From an uncultured Peptoniphilus sp. (GTDB taxonomy: Bacteria > Bacillota > Clostridia > Tissierellales > Peptoniphilaceae), in NCBI RefSeq assembly GCF_946998875.1, contig NZ_CAMQAY010000001.1:204154-268153 (forward strand): a DNA stretch of 64,000 nucleotides, written 5' to 3'. Position 1 is the first letter of the stretch, and each line of letters opens with the position of its first letter. The position numbers and the translations under genes are program-made. Below are positions 1 to 8,448 of this stretch, piece by piece. The notes under the pieces were generated by a model. It saw only the letters and a list, made by a program, of their open reading frames with translations, was not told the origin of the DNA and did not search any database.

Positions 1-232
1 GGAGATGTTAGAAAAGACTCTTGAACTTTTGAAAAAACTTACAAAAGTACTGGGCATCATGGAAGGTGAAAGAGAAGAAATTTCTGAAGATATTGAAGGT
101 CTAATTGCCGAAAGAAATGCTGCTAGAAAGAATAAGGACTTTGCCAAGTCTGACGAAATAAGAGACAAGCTTAAGGAAATGGGCATTGAAATAGAAGATA
201 CGAGAAGTGGGACAACTTGGAAGAGAATTTAA
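1..232 (+). CDS. cysS: Cysteinyl-tRNA synthetase, C-terminal fragment
   Basis: Only the last 76 or so codons are in the window; the reading frame is open at the left edge, so the 5' end lies outside. CysS charges tRNA-Cys with cysteine in the cytoplasm. The visible part is the helical C-terminal region, with the stretch AERNAARKNKDFAKSDEIRD and the ending DTRSGTTWKRI, which are typical of bacterial CysS tails. The next gene, mrnC, starts 16 bases inside its end, and cysS-mrnC is a common Firmicutes gene order. A tRNA-Cys gene and a cysteine synthesis operon lie further along the window. Confidence 0.88.
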   Translation, partial: EMLEKTLELLKKLTKVLGIMEGEREEISEDIEGLIAERNAARKNKDFAKSDEIRDKLKEMGIEIEDTRSGTTWKRI

Positions 233-624
233 ATTTTTTAGAAGTTAAAAATTATAGGGAGGCAGAAGTTAGGGAACTAAGCCCCCTTGCCCTTGCCTAT
301 ATTGGCGATGCCTGCTTTGAAATCTTAGTGCGAAGTGAAATTTTAGATGTCAGGAAAAATCCCAACAAGCTTCACAGAGAAAGCATAAGATTTGTACGTG
401 CAAAATCACAGAGAGAACTTTTTGAAAAAATAGAAGAAAAGCTCACAGAGGAAGAGATTAAAGTTTTTAAGAGAGGGAGAAATGCCAAGTCCCACACAGT
501 TCCTAAAAATGCAGATCCCATAGATTATAGGATTGCAACTGGAGTGGAGGCCCTTTTTGGCTACCTCTATCTTTTGAAAAGGTATAATAGAATTAGAGAA
601 ATATTTAAGGAGATGATCAGATGA
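217..624 (+). CDS. mrnC: Mini-ribonuclease III (MrnC)
   Basis: 135 aa, one RNase III-type catalytic domain without the double-stranded RNA-binding domain, which is the MrnC architecture. The segment LSPLALAYIGDACFEILVR near residues 21-40 carries the signature acidic region, and KRGRNAKSHTVPKNAD near residues 85-100 is the second conserved block. MrnC trims the 23S rRNA precursor ends in Firmicutes. The start is a TTG inside the end of cysS; no later start keeps the conserved N-terminus. Its stop overlaps the thyX start as ATGA, so the two are probably translationally coupled. Confidence 0.92.
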   Translation: MEENLNFLEVKNYREAEVRELSPLALAYIGDACFEILVRSEILDVRKNPNKLHRESIRFVRAKSQRELFEKIEEKLTEEEIKVFKRGRNAKSHTVPKNADPIDYRIATGVEALFGYLYLLKRYNRIREIFKEMIR

Positions 625-1382
625 AGGTAAAAATTATTTCGCACACAATGGAGCCAGATAAAACCATTGCTGCAGCTGCAAAACTTTGCTATTCAAGAGT
701 TGGTGTTGAAGAAATCACAGAAAATTTGACTGAAGAATCTACAGAAAAGTTTTTAAATAGACTTATGTCATTTTCCCACCTTTCACCACTGGAACATGTA
801 AGCTTTACCTTTGCCATTGAAGGTGTTTCTAGGACACTTACTCATCAACTAGTGAGACATAGAATTGCTTCTTACTCACAACAATCACAAAGATATGTAA
901 AGCTTGACAGCTTTGAATACATTATTCCGCCTCAAATTGAAAAGAATGAAAAGGCCAAGAAAGTTTTCCTTGAAGCCATGAAAAGAGACCAAGAAGATTA
1001 CGACAAATTAGTTGAAATTCTTGTAAGGGAAAATGCAAGACCTCTCATCGAAAGTGGAATGGAAGAAGAAAAGGCAAAAAAGGCAGTGGAAAAAATGTCC
1101 ATAGAAGATGCAAGATATGTCTTTCCTAATGCCTGCGAAACAAAAATTGTTGTTACAATGAATGTCAGAACTTTAAGACACTTCTTCACAGTGAGATGTT
1201 GCGAAAGGGCGCAATGGGAAATAAGAGAACTTGCAACGGAAATGCTAAGAGAAGTAAAGGAAGTTGCACCACTTTTATTTAAGGATCAAGGACCAGCTTG
1301 CGTGTCAGGACCATGCCCAGAAGGTAAGATGACTTGTGGCAAGGCAGCAGAAATTAGAGAGAAGTTTAAGAATTTAAAATGA
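621..1382 (+). CDS. thyX: Flavin-dependent thymidylate synthase
   Basis: 253 aa. ThyX makes dTMP from dUMP using methylene-tetrahydrofolate and FADH2, releasing THF rather than dihydrofolate. The ThyX signature RHRxxSxxxxSxR is present as RHRIASYSQQSQR at residues 79-91, and RHFFTVRCCERAQWEIR lies in the C-terminal half. It overlaps mrnC and rlmB by ATGA junctions, so it is in the middle of a tightly coupled operon. A dihydrofolate reductase is encoded at about 27.6 kb, although ThyX chemistry does not itself produce dihydrofolate. Confidence 0.97.
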   Translation: MKVKIISHTMEPDKTIAAAAKLCYSRVGVEEITENLTEESTEKFLNRLMSFSHLSPLEHVSFTFAIEGVSRTLTHQLVRHRIASYSQQSQRYVKLDSFEYIIPPQIEKNEKAKKVFLEAMKRDQEDYDKLVEILVRENARPLIESGMEEEKAKKAVEKMSIEDARYVFPNACETKIVVTMNVRTLRHFFTVRCCERAQWEIRELATEMLREVKEVAPLLFKDQGPACVSGPCPEGKMTCGKAAEIREKFKNLK

Positions 1383-2086
1383 AATATATTTACGGAAGAG
1401 GTCCAGTTATTGAGGCCCTAAAAAATGAAGAAGTAGAAAAAATTTATGTGGGGAAAAATGCCACTGGTTCCATAAAAAAAATTATTGGCATGGCTAGAGA
1501 CGCAAAAGTTCCCGCAGTTACTAGCGACAATGAAAAGTTGGAAGAACTTGCTGGTACAAAAAACCATCAGGCAGTTGTGGCTCTTGTAAGTGATTTTGAA
1601 TACCTTGAACTTGATGAGCTCATAAGTAAACTAAGAGACAAGGAAAATGCGAAAATTTTTATCTTAGATAAAATTGAGGACCCCCACAATTTTGGTGCCA
1701 TAGCAAGAAGTTCAAACTTTTTTGGCGTAGATGGAATTATTTTTCCAAATAGAAGGGCAGCTACAGTTAATGACACAGTGGTAAAGTCTTCTGCTGGTGC
1801 AATTTACGATATCGATGTTTCAAAGGTTACAAATATTTCTCAGGCAATAGAAAATTTAAAGGAAGCTGGATTTTGGATTTATGCCACAGACCTTGAAGGC
1901 GAAGACATAAGAAAGTGTGACTTCTCTGGCAAAGTTGCCATAGTTATTGGCAACGAAGGCAAGGGAGTTTCAAAAAATATTTTGAAAAACTCTGACAAAA
2001 TCATAACTATTCCAAATTTCTCTGACTTTGATTCTCTAAACGCATCAGTTGCAGCTGCAATTGTCATGTACGAAATTTTTAGATAA
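1379..2086 (+). CDS. rlmB: 23S rRNA (guanosine-2'-O-)-methyltransferase, RlmB/TrmH family
   Basis: 235 aa SpoU/TrmH-family enzyme with the trefoil-knot SAM site. The N-terminal 70 residues form the substrate-binding domain (start YGRGPVIEAL). The three knot motifs are visible: DPHNFGAIARS at 101-111, GNEGKGVS at 191-198, and the SLNASVAAAIVMYE segment at about 219-232. RlmB methylates G2251 in the 23S P-loop; the paralogue TrmH-like YacO of Bacillus sits in the same gene order (mrnC-yacO-yacP), which supports this call. Start overlaps the thyX stop. Confidence 0.92.
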   Translation: MKYIYGRGPVIEALKNEEVEKIYVGKNATGSIKKIIGMARDAKVPAVTSDNEKLEELAGTKNHQAVVALVSDFEYLELDELISKLRDKENAKIFILDKIEDPHNFGAIARSSNFFGVDGIIFPNRRAATVNDTVVKSSAGAIYDIDVSKVTNISQAIENLKEAGFWIYATDLEGEDIRKCDFSGKVAIVIGNEGKGVSKNILKNSDKIITIPNFSDFDSLNASVAAAIVMYEIFR

Positions 2087-2097
2087 TAAGATTAAAA

Positions 2098-2652
2098 ATG
2101 AAGAGACGCTTAAGTCGCTACAAAAGAGATGTGAACTATCTCTTTGTAGATGGATACAATATTATAAATTCTTGGCAAAATTTAATAAAATTAAAAAATA
2201 TTTCTCTTGAAGATGCGAGAAATGAACTTATAGATACTATGGTTGAATTTTCTCACAGCACCAAAGATCACATAATACTTGTCTTTGATGCTTACTTGGT
2301 GAAAAAATCTGGAGGAAAGAATTATAAGAGAGATGGAATAGACATAATCTTTACTAGGGAGTTTGAGACGGCAGACCACTACATTGAGAGGCAACTTGAC
2401 GAGATAGGAAAGCTTACTAATGTGCGTGTGGCAACAAGTGACAACATTGAGCAGCAAATTATTTTGTCTCGGGGAGGTACGAGAATTTCTGCAAGAGAAC
2501 TTGAAGCTGAAGTATTAAATTCAAAAAATAAAGTTTTTCATGTTGCAAAAAAATTAAAGGAAGAGAAGGTTACTGCTCTCGACGAAGAAATTATTCACAA
2601 GCTAAAAATTTTTCGAAGAGATATTTCTAATAAAAATAAAAATAAAAAATAG
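2098..2652 (+). CDS. NYN-domain ribonuclease, YacP/Rae1 family
   Basis: 184 aa, single NYN (PIN-like) domain. The opening FVDGYNIINSW near residue 17 holds the first catalytic Asp, LVFDAYLVKKSGG the second acidic block, and RVATSDNIEQQ the third. In Bacillus the homologue Rae1 cleaves mRNA in the ribosome A-site. Position directly after rlmB is conserved across Firmicutes. In that conserved order sigH-rpmG-secE-nusG would follow; here those genes, apart from a sigH that I do not see, lie 32 kb downstream. Confidence 0.87.
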   Translation: MKRRLSRYKRDVNYLFVDGYNIINSWQNLIKLKNISLEDARNELIDTMVEFSHSTKDHIILVFDAYLVKKSGGKNYKRDGIDIIFTREFETADHYIERQLDEIGKLTNVRVATSDNIEQQIILSRGGTRISARELEAEVLNSKNKVFHVAKKLKEEKVTALDEEIIHKLKIFRRDISNKNKNKK

Positions 2653-2667
2653 TGAGGAGGCTTTTAA

Positions 2668-3672
2668 ATGAGATGTAAGAATTGCGGAAAAGAAAATGCA
2701 GAGGGCGCCCTATTTTGTATGGAATGTGGTCACTCTTTGAGGGAGGACATGGATTTTTCCAAGACTCAAAAAATAAATAGAGATTATGACTATGAAGATG
2801 AAGAAAAAATCCTAAAAAATAATTCCTTTAAAGATGATTCCATGGGAACAAAGCAAAAGGGTATCGTTTTTGGATTTGTAATTGTGGGCTTAATTGTCTT
2901 TTCTCTCTTATTTAATTTTGGCTTTGGGAAATACAAATTTAGCAAATTGGAAAGTTCTGCAAGGGCAAATTTAGAAGCCAAAAACTATAAGGAAGCTAGA
3001 GAAAAATTCAGCCAGCTTTACGAAAAATCTTCAGACAAAAAATACTTAGATGAAATTAATAAAATCGACAAAAATATTGAAGCCAAGGATACTTTTAACA
3101 AGGCAAATCAAAAGTTTGAAGGCAGAGACTATGAAGCCTCTCTTGCCTATTTAAAGGACATGGAAAGTGACGACGATGAGTTAAAAGAAAAGAAGGATGC
3201 CCTTATAGAGAAGAATTATTCTGCAATTAAGGCTGAAATTTCACAGCTAACTAGCAGCAATAATTATGAAAGCGCAATTAATAGACTTAATTCTTATTTG
3301 GCTGTTGACCCAGAAAATGCTGACTTCAAAAAATTGTTAGATGACATAAATGCGAAGAAGCTAAATAGTGAAAAGAAGGCAGAAGAGGAAAGCCAAGCTT
3401 CAAAGGAAAAGGCCAGGGCTGACGAATTAGAAGCTCAAGTTGCGAAATTAAAAAATCAAGAGGCATCAAATTTAATTGGCACTTACCAATTTGTAACTTC
3501 AAGCAGGGCCAATGTTAGAAGTGGACCTGGATTTTCCTATGGAGTTGAGTTTAGCCTTTTCAGGGGAGACCCTGTCTATGTCTATGATACTAGAAGAGCC
3601 AATAGAAGAACTTGGTGCAATATTGGAGCTGGATGGATAAGTTACAGAACTTTAAATGGCGAATCAAAATAA
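2668..3672 (+). CDS. Zinc-ribbon membrane protein with C-terminal SH3-like domain
   Basis: 334 aa of unknown specific function. A zinc ribbon opens the protein (CKNCGKENAEGALFCMECG, residues 3-21). A single membrane segment lies at about residues 64-84, followed by two or three TPR-like helical pairs (KNYKEAREKFSQLYEKS and similar) and a short coiled coil. The end is a bacterial SH3 domain, with the typical RANVRSGPGFSY at about 280. This suggests a cytoplasmic zinc ribbon and an external wall-binding or peptide-binding domain. The RBS GAGGAGG lies 8 bases before the ATG. It is the last gene of the rightward run before a strong terminator. Confidence 0.8.
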   Translation: MRCKNCGKENAEGALFCMECGHSLREDMDFSKTQKINRDYDYEDEEKILKNNSFKDDSMGTKQKGIVFGFVIVGLIVFSLLFNFGFGKYKFSKLESSARANLEAKNYKEAREKFSQLYEKSSDKKYLDEINKIDKNIEAKDTFNKANQKFEGRDYEASLAYLKDMESDDDELKEKKDALIEKNYSAIKAEISQLTSSNNYESAINRLNSYLAVDPENADFKKLLDDINAKKLNSEKKAEEESQASKEKARADELEAQVAKLKNQEASNLIGTYQFVTSSRANVRSGPGFSYGVEFSLFRGDPVYVYDTRRANRRTWCNIGAGWISYRTLNGESK

Positions 3673-3680
3673 AATAATTT

Positions 3681-3706
3681 AAGGCAGTCATAAGACTGCC
3701 TTTTTT
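3681..3706 (+). terminator. Intrinsic terminator after the cysS-yacP run
   Basis: Stem GGCAGTC / GACTGCC at 3683-3700 with a 4-base loop, followed by six T. It ends the rightward transcript; the next gene is leftward. Confidence 0.9.
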
Positions 3707-3725
3707 AATGGTTTTAAATTTTTCT

Positions 3726-4628
3726 TTAATTTCTCACTAACAAATGCTCTCCTACTAGTGCAACTTTAAAGCTTTTATAAAAATCCTTTTCGAAGAATAT
3801 TTGACAGTCTCTTATATAAGGATTCTTAAATAGAACATTCTCGTAAATTGCCCTAATATTTTCCATCTTTAGTCCAAAGTCAATGGCAAGGAGAAAGTCT
3901 TCTTCTTCATCTCCCAAGCCCTTCAATAGTTTTTCTTCCACTTTTTCTAGTTCTCTATATTTTTTGTTGCCAAGCTCTGTCATCTTGGAGAAGCTTGCTA
4001 TTAGCCTTGCGTAAAATACTAGAGCCAAGATTATGCTTATTATGCCAAAGAATTTTTCGTTATAGACTGTGACTATGCCAACGAAAAATAAAAGGGAAAA
4101 GACTACAAAGGATAATAAAATTTTTAGTGTCTTTTTTTCTCTAGTAAAAAGTTTTTTTGCCACCATTTCTTCTTCCAAGAAATATATAAAGTCGTTGAAT
4201 TTTTTGTTGTAGTTGTCGGGCTCTCGCCTTCTCATTTTATCCAAAGTGCGAGTTGAAATTTCTCCCTCGCCAAAGGAAAATAAGGTGTCAAAAAGTTTTT
4301 TTTCACCACCATCTAGTCCATCTCCCCTTAAATTTTTAAGGCTGTAGGAAATTTTTTCTTCGCCAGCTTTTGTCTTGTAAAAATTTTTTTCGATTTCTAC
4401 ATGTCCTTCGCCAATAACTTTTACTATCATGGCTATTATTGTGTTGTAGATAAAGTTTGGTCCCTTGTAGAGGTAGCCCTTCTCGTAATATTTTAAGTCT
4501 ACTTCTCCATCTTTTGCTGGTCCTTCTTTTTTCTTGGCTAAAAGATATGCCATGAAAAGGGACAAGACTATGACGAAGATATTTATTGTCAAAAAGTATG
4601 TATTTGATAAGTTCATTTTCAATTCCAT
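3726..4628 (-). CDS. DUF2207-like membrane protein (C-terminal module only)
   Basis: 300 aa, function unknown. One membrane helix at about residues 9-29 is followed by a soluble region, then two adjacent helices at about residues 165-205 and a C-terminal soluble tail. The pattern GPNFIYNTIIAMIVKVIGEGHVE followed by KKLFDTLFSFGEGEIS resembles the cytoplasmic winged-helix part of DUF2207 (YciQ-like) proteins. The large N-terminal extracytoplasmic domain of that family is absent. The ATG is preceded by GAGGTGAT at a good distance. It is divergent from trxB. The family call rests on pattern only. Confidence 0.65.
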   Translation of the reverse strand: MELKMNLSNTYFLTINIFVIVLSLFMAYLLAKKKEGPAKDGEVDLKYYEKGYLYKGPNFIYNTIIAMIVKVIGEGHVEIEKNFYKTKAGEEKISYSLKNLRGDGLDGGEKKLFDTLFSFGEGEISTRTLDKMRRREPDNYNKKFNDFIYFLEEEMVAKKLFTREKKTLKILLSFVVFSLLFFVGIVTVYNEKFFGIISIILALVFYARLIASFSKMTELGNKKYRELEKVEEKLLKGLGDEEEDFLLAIDFGLKMENIRAIYENVLFKNPYIRDCQIFFEKDFYKSFKVALVGEHLLVRN

Positions 4629-4670
4629 TTAATCACCTCTTTCTATTATATACAAAAAAATTTTTTTGGG

Positions 4671-4676
4671 TATAAT
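4671..4676 (+). promoter_or_regulatory. -10 box of the trxB promoter
   Basis: A TATAAT lies 10 bases before the RBS GGAGGG (4686-4691), so the mRNA leader would be very short. No good -35 is visible; the region upstream is a run of A and T. Confidence 0.45.
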
Positions 4677-4696
4677 ATTTATATTGGAGGGATTGC

Positions 4697-5650
4697 ATGT
4701 ACGATATTATTATAATCGGCGGAGGTCCTGCTGGTTTATCTGCAGGTCTATATGCTGCTAGAAGTAAAAAGAAAACTTTAATTATAGAAAAGGGAATCGA
4801 AGGCGGACAAATCGCTGAGACTACTAATGTTGAAAATTATCCAGGGATTGACTCCATTGATGGCGTTGAACTTGGTAAGAGAATGGCTGATCAAGCGAAA
4901 AAGTTTGGGGCAGAAATTGTCATGGACGAAGTTGAAGACATTGAACTTGAAGGCAAGGTCAAAAAGATCAAGGGTCATGTGGATTCTTACGAAGCCAAGG
5001 CTCTTATAATTGCAACAGGTGCTTCTCCAAGGGAAATTGGAGCTCCTGGTGAAAAAGAATACAAGGGTCGTGGCGTAAGCTACTGCTCAACTTGTGACGC
5101 TGCTTTCTACGAAGATGAAACTGTTTATGTTGTTGGCGGCGGCGACTCTGCTGTTCAAGAGGCAATTTTTATCACAAACTTTGCCAAGAAAGTTTACATC
5201 ATTCACAGAAGAGATGAGCTTAGGGCTTCAAAGGTGCTTCAAGAAAAGGCCTTTAAGAATGACAAAATTGATTTTATTTGGAATACTACTGTTAAGGAAA
5301 TAAAGGGCGACAAAATTGTCAATGAAATGATTTTAAAGGACACTAAGACTGGCGAGGAAAGATCTATCAAGGCTGATGATCCTTTCGGCATCTTTGTCTT
5401 CATCGGCTATGTTCCTAAGACAGAATTGTTTAAGGGCAAGCTTCAATTAACAGATGATGGCTACATCAAAACTGACGAAGAGATGAGGACAAATGTGGCT
5501 GGCGTTTTTGCAGCAGGAGATATTAGAAAGAAGACTGTTCGCCAAGTTGTAAATGCAGCTGGTGACGGTGCAGTTGCTGCTATGAATGCGCAAAAGTATA
5601 TTGACGAAGAAGAAGGAAATCTTTACGAAGGTTTCAAGGAAAATAAATAA
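4697..5650 (+). CDS. trxB: Thioredoxin reductase
   Basis: 317 aa, full length for the low-molecular-weight TrxB. FAD-binding GGGPAGLSAG at 8-17, the redox-active pair CSTC at 130-133, and the NADPH-binding GGGDSA at 147-152 are all present, as is the C-terminal FAD-contact GVFAAGDIRKK. It passes electrons from NADPH to thioredoxin, keeping cytoplasmic thiols reduced. It appears monocistronic: its own -10 box upstream and a terminator just downstream. No thioredoxin gene is next to it. Confidence 0.97.
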   Translation: MYDIIIIGGGPAGLSAGLYAARSKKKTLIIEKGIEGGQIAETTNVENYPGIDSIDGVELGKRMADQAKKFGAEIVMDEVEDIELEGKVKKIKGHVDSYEAKALIIATGASPREIGAPGEKEYKGRGVSYCSTCDAAFYEDETVYVVGGGDSAVQEAIFITNFAKKVYIIHRRDELRASKVLQEKAFKNDKIDFIWNTTVKEIKGDKIVNEMILKDTKTGEERSIKADDPFGIFVFIGYVPKTELFKGKLQLTDDGYIKTDEEMRTNVAGVFAAGDIRKKTVRQVVNAAGDGAVAAMNAQKYIDEEEGNLYEGFKENK

Positions 5651-5659
5651 AAATTTGCA

Positions 5660-5706
5660 AAAAAAAAACATTGCTTGAAGTAAATTTCAAACAATGTTTT
5701 TTTATT
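5660..5706. terminator. Bidirectional intrinsic terminator between trxB and the MATE gene
   Basis: Stem AACATTG plus TTGAA pairs with TTCAA plus CAATGTT (5667-5697), A-tract on the left and T-tract on the right. It can serve both convergent genes. Confidence 0.88.
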
Positions 5707-5718
5707 GCCTTATATAAT

Positions 5719-7068
5719 TTATTTTGTCCAATCTGCCTTTAGGGTGTATCCCACCATGAGGACTGCGCCAAGAGTCCAAGAGATGGGATAGAGGAGGTAG
5801 ACATTTTCTATTGCCATGTAATGTGGAATTACAAATTTTGCGGCGAGAATCCTAAAGAGACAAAGGGACAAGAGCATTATTATCATTGGTGGAAGTGTCC
5901 TTCCAGTGCCTCTCACTGTGCCTGCCAAGGAGTGGAGGATGGCAAGAAGAAAGTAGAAGGGACAGAAAAATTTTGTGGCGAGAACTCCTGCCGCAATCAC
6001 ATCAGGCTCCTTTGTAAAGAGGGCGATGACTCTAGGTGCAAAGTTATAAAGCATGGTGCCAGAGATAATTGTGTAGAATATAGTCATAAGAAGGGTAGTC
6101 CACATGCCCTTCTTCACTCTGTCGATTTTGCCTGCCCCATAGTTTTGCCCTGCAAAGGTAGTTATGGCAAGGCTTAGGCTTAGTATGGGAAGGATGTTAA
6201 AGCCATCAATTTTTATAAAGGCACCGAAGCCTGCCATGGGCATGGCACCAAAGAAATTGACACTAGACTGCATAATTACATTGGATAGAGATATTACTGT
6301 GCCTTGAATTGCTGTTGGTATGCCAACTTTTATTATGCGAAGTGCCATGTCAGCCTGAATTTTTATCTTCTTCAAGTGAACTTTATAGATTTCAGGAACT
6401 CTTAGCAAAAACAAAAGTGCCAGTAGGGCTGAAATGAATTGGCTGATGTTTGTGGCAATGGCTGCACCTCTTACGCCCATGGCAAAATTTTTTATGAATA
6501 AAAAATCTAGGACTACATTTGTAGCTGATGCTATAAAAAGGTATAAAAGGGAGCGCTTTGAATTTCCAACAGCATTTAGTATGCCAGCCTCCATGTTGTA
6601 GATGACATTAAAGACAAGACCCAGAGAAAAAACTCGAAGGTATTGGATAGACTCGGGCATGACTTCACTTGGCGTCTGCATCTTTTCCAAGAGCCAGGGG
6701 GCAAAGATGTAGCCCAAGATGGAAATCACAAGGCCAAGGACTAGGGAAAGAGCCATGGAAGTGTGGATGGAGACTCTCACATCCTTTCTCGCATTAGAGC
6801 CAAGGGACTGGGCAACTATTATGCCAGATCCCACAGCTATGCCTTGAGCAAAGGATATAAGTAGATTTATTAGTGCTGTGCTTGAGCCAACGGCTGCCAA
6901 GGCACTACTTCCCACGAAGTTTCCAACTATCATGGAGTCAATGGTATTGTAGGTTTGTTGAAGGAGGTTGCCAAGGATTAAGGGTATAGAGAAGATGAGA
7001 ATTGTCTTCCAAATACTTCCTTCAGTCATTAAATTTTTCTCAATATTTGTAATTTCTTTTTCTTTCAC
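5719..7068 (-). CDS. MATE family multidrug/toxin exporter
   Basis: 449 aa with about 12 hydrophobic segments in two similar halves. The opening FSIPLILGNLLQQTYNTIDS and NFVGSSALAAVGSS at residues 26-63 are classic MATE (DinF/NorM superfamily) sequence. Such proteins export cationic drugs or other toxic compounds using Na+ or H+ gradients; the substrate cannot be read here. The start is a GTG with GGAAGG six bases upstream. It has its own promoter at 7127-7155 and a shared terminator, so it is monocistronic. Confidence 0.95.
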   Translation of the reverse strand: MKEKEITNIEKNLMTEGSIWKTILIFSIPLILGNLLQQTYNTIDSMIVGNFVGSSALAAVGSSTALINLLISFAQGIAVGSGIIVAQSLGSNARKDVRVSIHTSMALSLVLGLVISILGYIFAPWLLEKMQTPSEVMPESIQYLRVFSLGLVFNVIYNMEAGILNAVGNSKRSLLYLFIASATNVVLDFLFIKNFAMGVRGAAIATNISQFISALLALLFLLRVPEIYKVHLKKIKIQADMALRIIKVGIPTAIQGTVISLSNVIMQSSVNFFGAMPMAGFGAFIKIDGFNILPILSLSLAITTFAGQNYGAGKIDRVKKGMWTTLLMTIFYTIISGTMLYNFAPRVIALFTKEPDVIAAGVLATKFFCPFYFLLAILHSLAGTVRGTGRTLPPMIIMLLSLCLFRILAAKFVIPHYMAIENVYLLYPISWTLGAVLMVGYTLKADWTK

Positions 7069-7126
7069 TTTAATCCTTCCATTATTTTAAATTCATTTTT
7101 TGAAAATTTTATTAGGAATAAATAAC

Positions 7127-7155
7127 ATTGTACTTGAAAAGATAAAAAATTACAA
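7127..7155 (-). promoter_or_regulatory. Promoter of the MATE gene
   Basis: Read on the minus strand: -35 TTGTAA (7150-7155), 17-base spacer, -10 TACAAT (7127-7132), 59 bases before the GTG start. Confidence 0.7.
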
Positions 7156-7210
7156 AGTCATGGATTTATTAGAAAATTTTTATAGACTTGCAATAATTTT
7201 TTCGATTTAT

Positions 7211-7248
7211 AAAAAAATCCCATTAATAGGAGACCTATTAATGGGATA
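7211..7248 (-). terminator. Intrinsic terminator after the M24 peptidase gene
   Basis: Perfect 13-bp stem TCCCATTAATAGG / CCTATTAATGGGA (7218-7246) with a 3-base loop, followed on the minus strand by seven T. Confidence 0.92.
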
Positions 7249-7254
7249 AAAATT

Positions 7255-8340
7255 TTATTCTATAGGAACTACTTTTAAGTCCTTTGATACATGGTTTAAT
7301 ACTTCTGGACCATCTTCTGTTATTAGGACAAGGTCTTCTATGCGGACGCCAATGCCTTCATCTAAGAGATAAATGCCTGGCTCAACGGAAAAGATTTGTC
7401 CAACTTCTATGATGCTGTCGTTTACTGATGATACATCGCCTGCTTCGTGTGTTTCAAGTCCAATGGAGTGGCCTGTTCTGTGAGTGAAGTATTTGCCATA
7501 GCCCTTTTCTTCGATGTAGGACCTTGCGGCCTTATCAACATCTGACATCTTGTTGCCAGCTTTTGCTGCTTTTATGCCGCGAAGGTTGGCTTCCTTTACT
7601 ATTTCATAAATTTCACGAGCCCTGTCACTTACTTCGCCAATGAAAACTGTGCGAGTCATGTCTGATGCGTAATTTTTATACATTCCTCCAATGTCAAGGA
7701 CTACGCAGTCGCCAAGCTTTCCACAAGTATCGTCTGTAAAGTGATGAGGGTCAGCAGCTGATCTTCCGTAGGCTGTAATTGGCTCAAAGGAAACTTCTTC
7801 CACGCCATGAGCCTTATAAATTTCCTTTAGCTTGGCGCTTAGTTCCTTTTCATTTAGTCCCTTAACAACCCAAGGTATTATTTCTTCCATAACCTTGTCA
7901 TTTATTTCAGAAGATTCACGCATAAGCCTTATTTCTTCTTCATCCTTAACGCGTCTTACAGCGTCAACTATGTCTGAGCCGTTTATATATTTTTTGTCAG
8001 GGAAAATTTCTTGAAGGCGAAGCAAAAATTTTGCAGACCAAAACTTGTCAATGCCAATGACTTCATCTTCCTTGATGTATTTTGACAACTTTTCAATGCC
8101 ATCTTCCACATCGTTATACCAAATTAGGTCGGCACCGATTTCACCATCTTGTGGGAAGAGTTCGTTTATCAAAAGTTTTATGTCGCCATCCTTGTGAAGG
8201 TAAAGGGCAAGGGCTCTTTCGCCTGGCTCAATTTTTCTATCAAGTAGATAAAAAATTGCATAAGGGTCACTTATTATCATGTGAGCCAAATTATTTTCTT
8301 CCATTTTTTTTATTAGTCTATCAATTCTATTTTTGTGCAT
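7255..8340 (-). CDS. Xaa-Pro aminopeptidase family (M24) metallopeptidase
   Basis: 361 aa. N-terminal creatinase-like domain (about 1-130), then the pita-bread M24 fold. Metal ligands are visible: D216 in VVLDIGG, D227 in YASDMTRT, H291 in GHSIGL, E320 in EPGIYL and E335 in RIEDLV. It removes N-terminal residues preceding proline from peptides in the cytoplasm. I chose the ATG at 8340 because the in-frame ATG 12 bases upstream is immediately followed by GGAGG, which makes that stretch the Shine-Dalgarno site. Single-gene unit with a strong terminator. Confidence 0.93.
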   Translation of the reverse strand: MHKNRIDRLIKKMEENNLAHMIISDPYAIFYLLDRKIEPGERALALYLHKDGDIKLLINELFPQDGEIGADLIWYNDVEDGIEKLSKYIKEDEVIGIDKFWSAKFLLRLQEIFPDKKYINGSDIVDAVRRVKDEEEIRLMRESSEINDKVMEEIIPWVVKGLNEKELSAKLKEIYKAHGVEEVSFEPITAYGRSAADPHHFTDDTCGKLGDCVVLDIGGMYKNYASDMTRTVFIGEVSDRAREIYEIVKEANLRGIKAAKAGNKMSDVDKAARSYIEEKGYGKYFTHRTGHSIGLETHEAGDVSSVNDSIIEVGQIFSVEPGIYLLDEGIGVRIEDLVLITEDGPEVLNHVSKDLKVVPIE

Positions 8341-8417
8341 AATATCCTCCATTCTTTTTTAAAATATATCACAAAATGCTTATAATATCCATGGACTAGA
8401 GCCAGGAATAAAATTTT

Positions 8418-8448
8418 TCAAAAAAAATCTGCGGTTTCCCACAGATTA
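8418..8448 (-). terminator. Intrinsic terminator after the MltG-like gene
   Basis: Stem AATCTGCGG / CCACAGATT (8427-8448, one mismatch), overlapping the stop codon, followed on the minus strand by a long T tract. Confidence 0.8.

Noticed and set aside
5821..6177. 118-codon open frame on the plus strand opposite the MATE gene
   Set aside because: It is antisense to a well-supported transporter gene and has no RBS or recognisable sequence.
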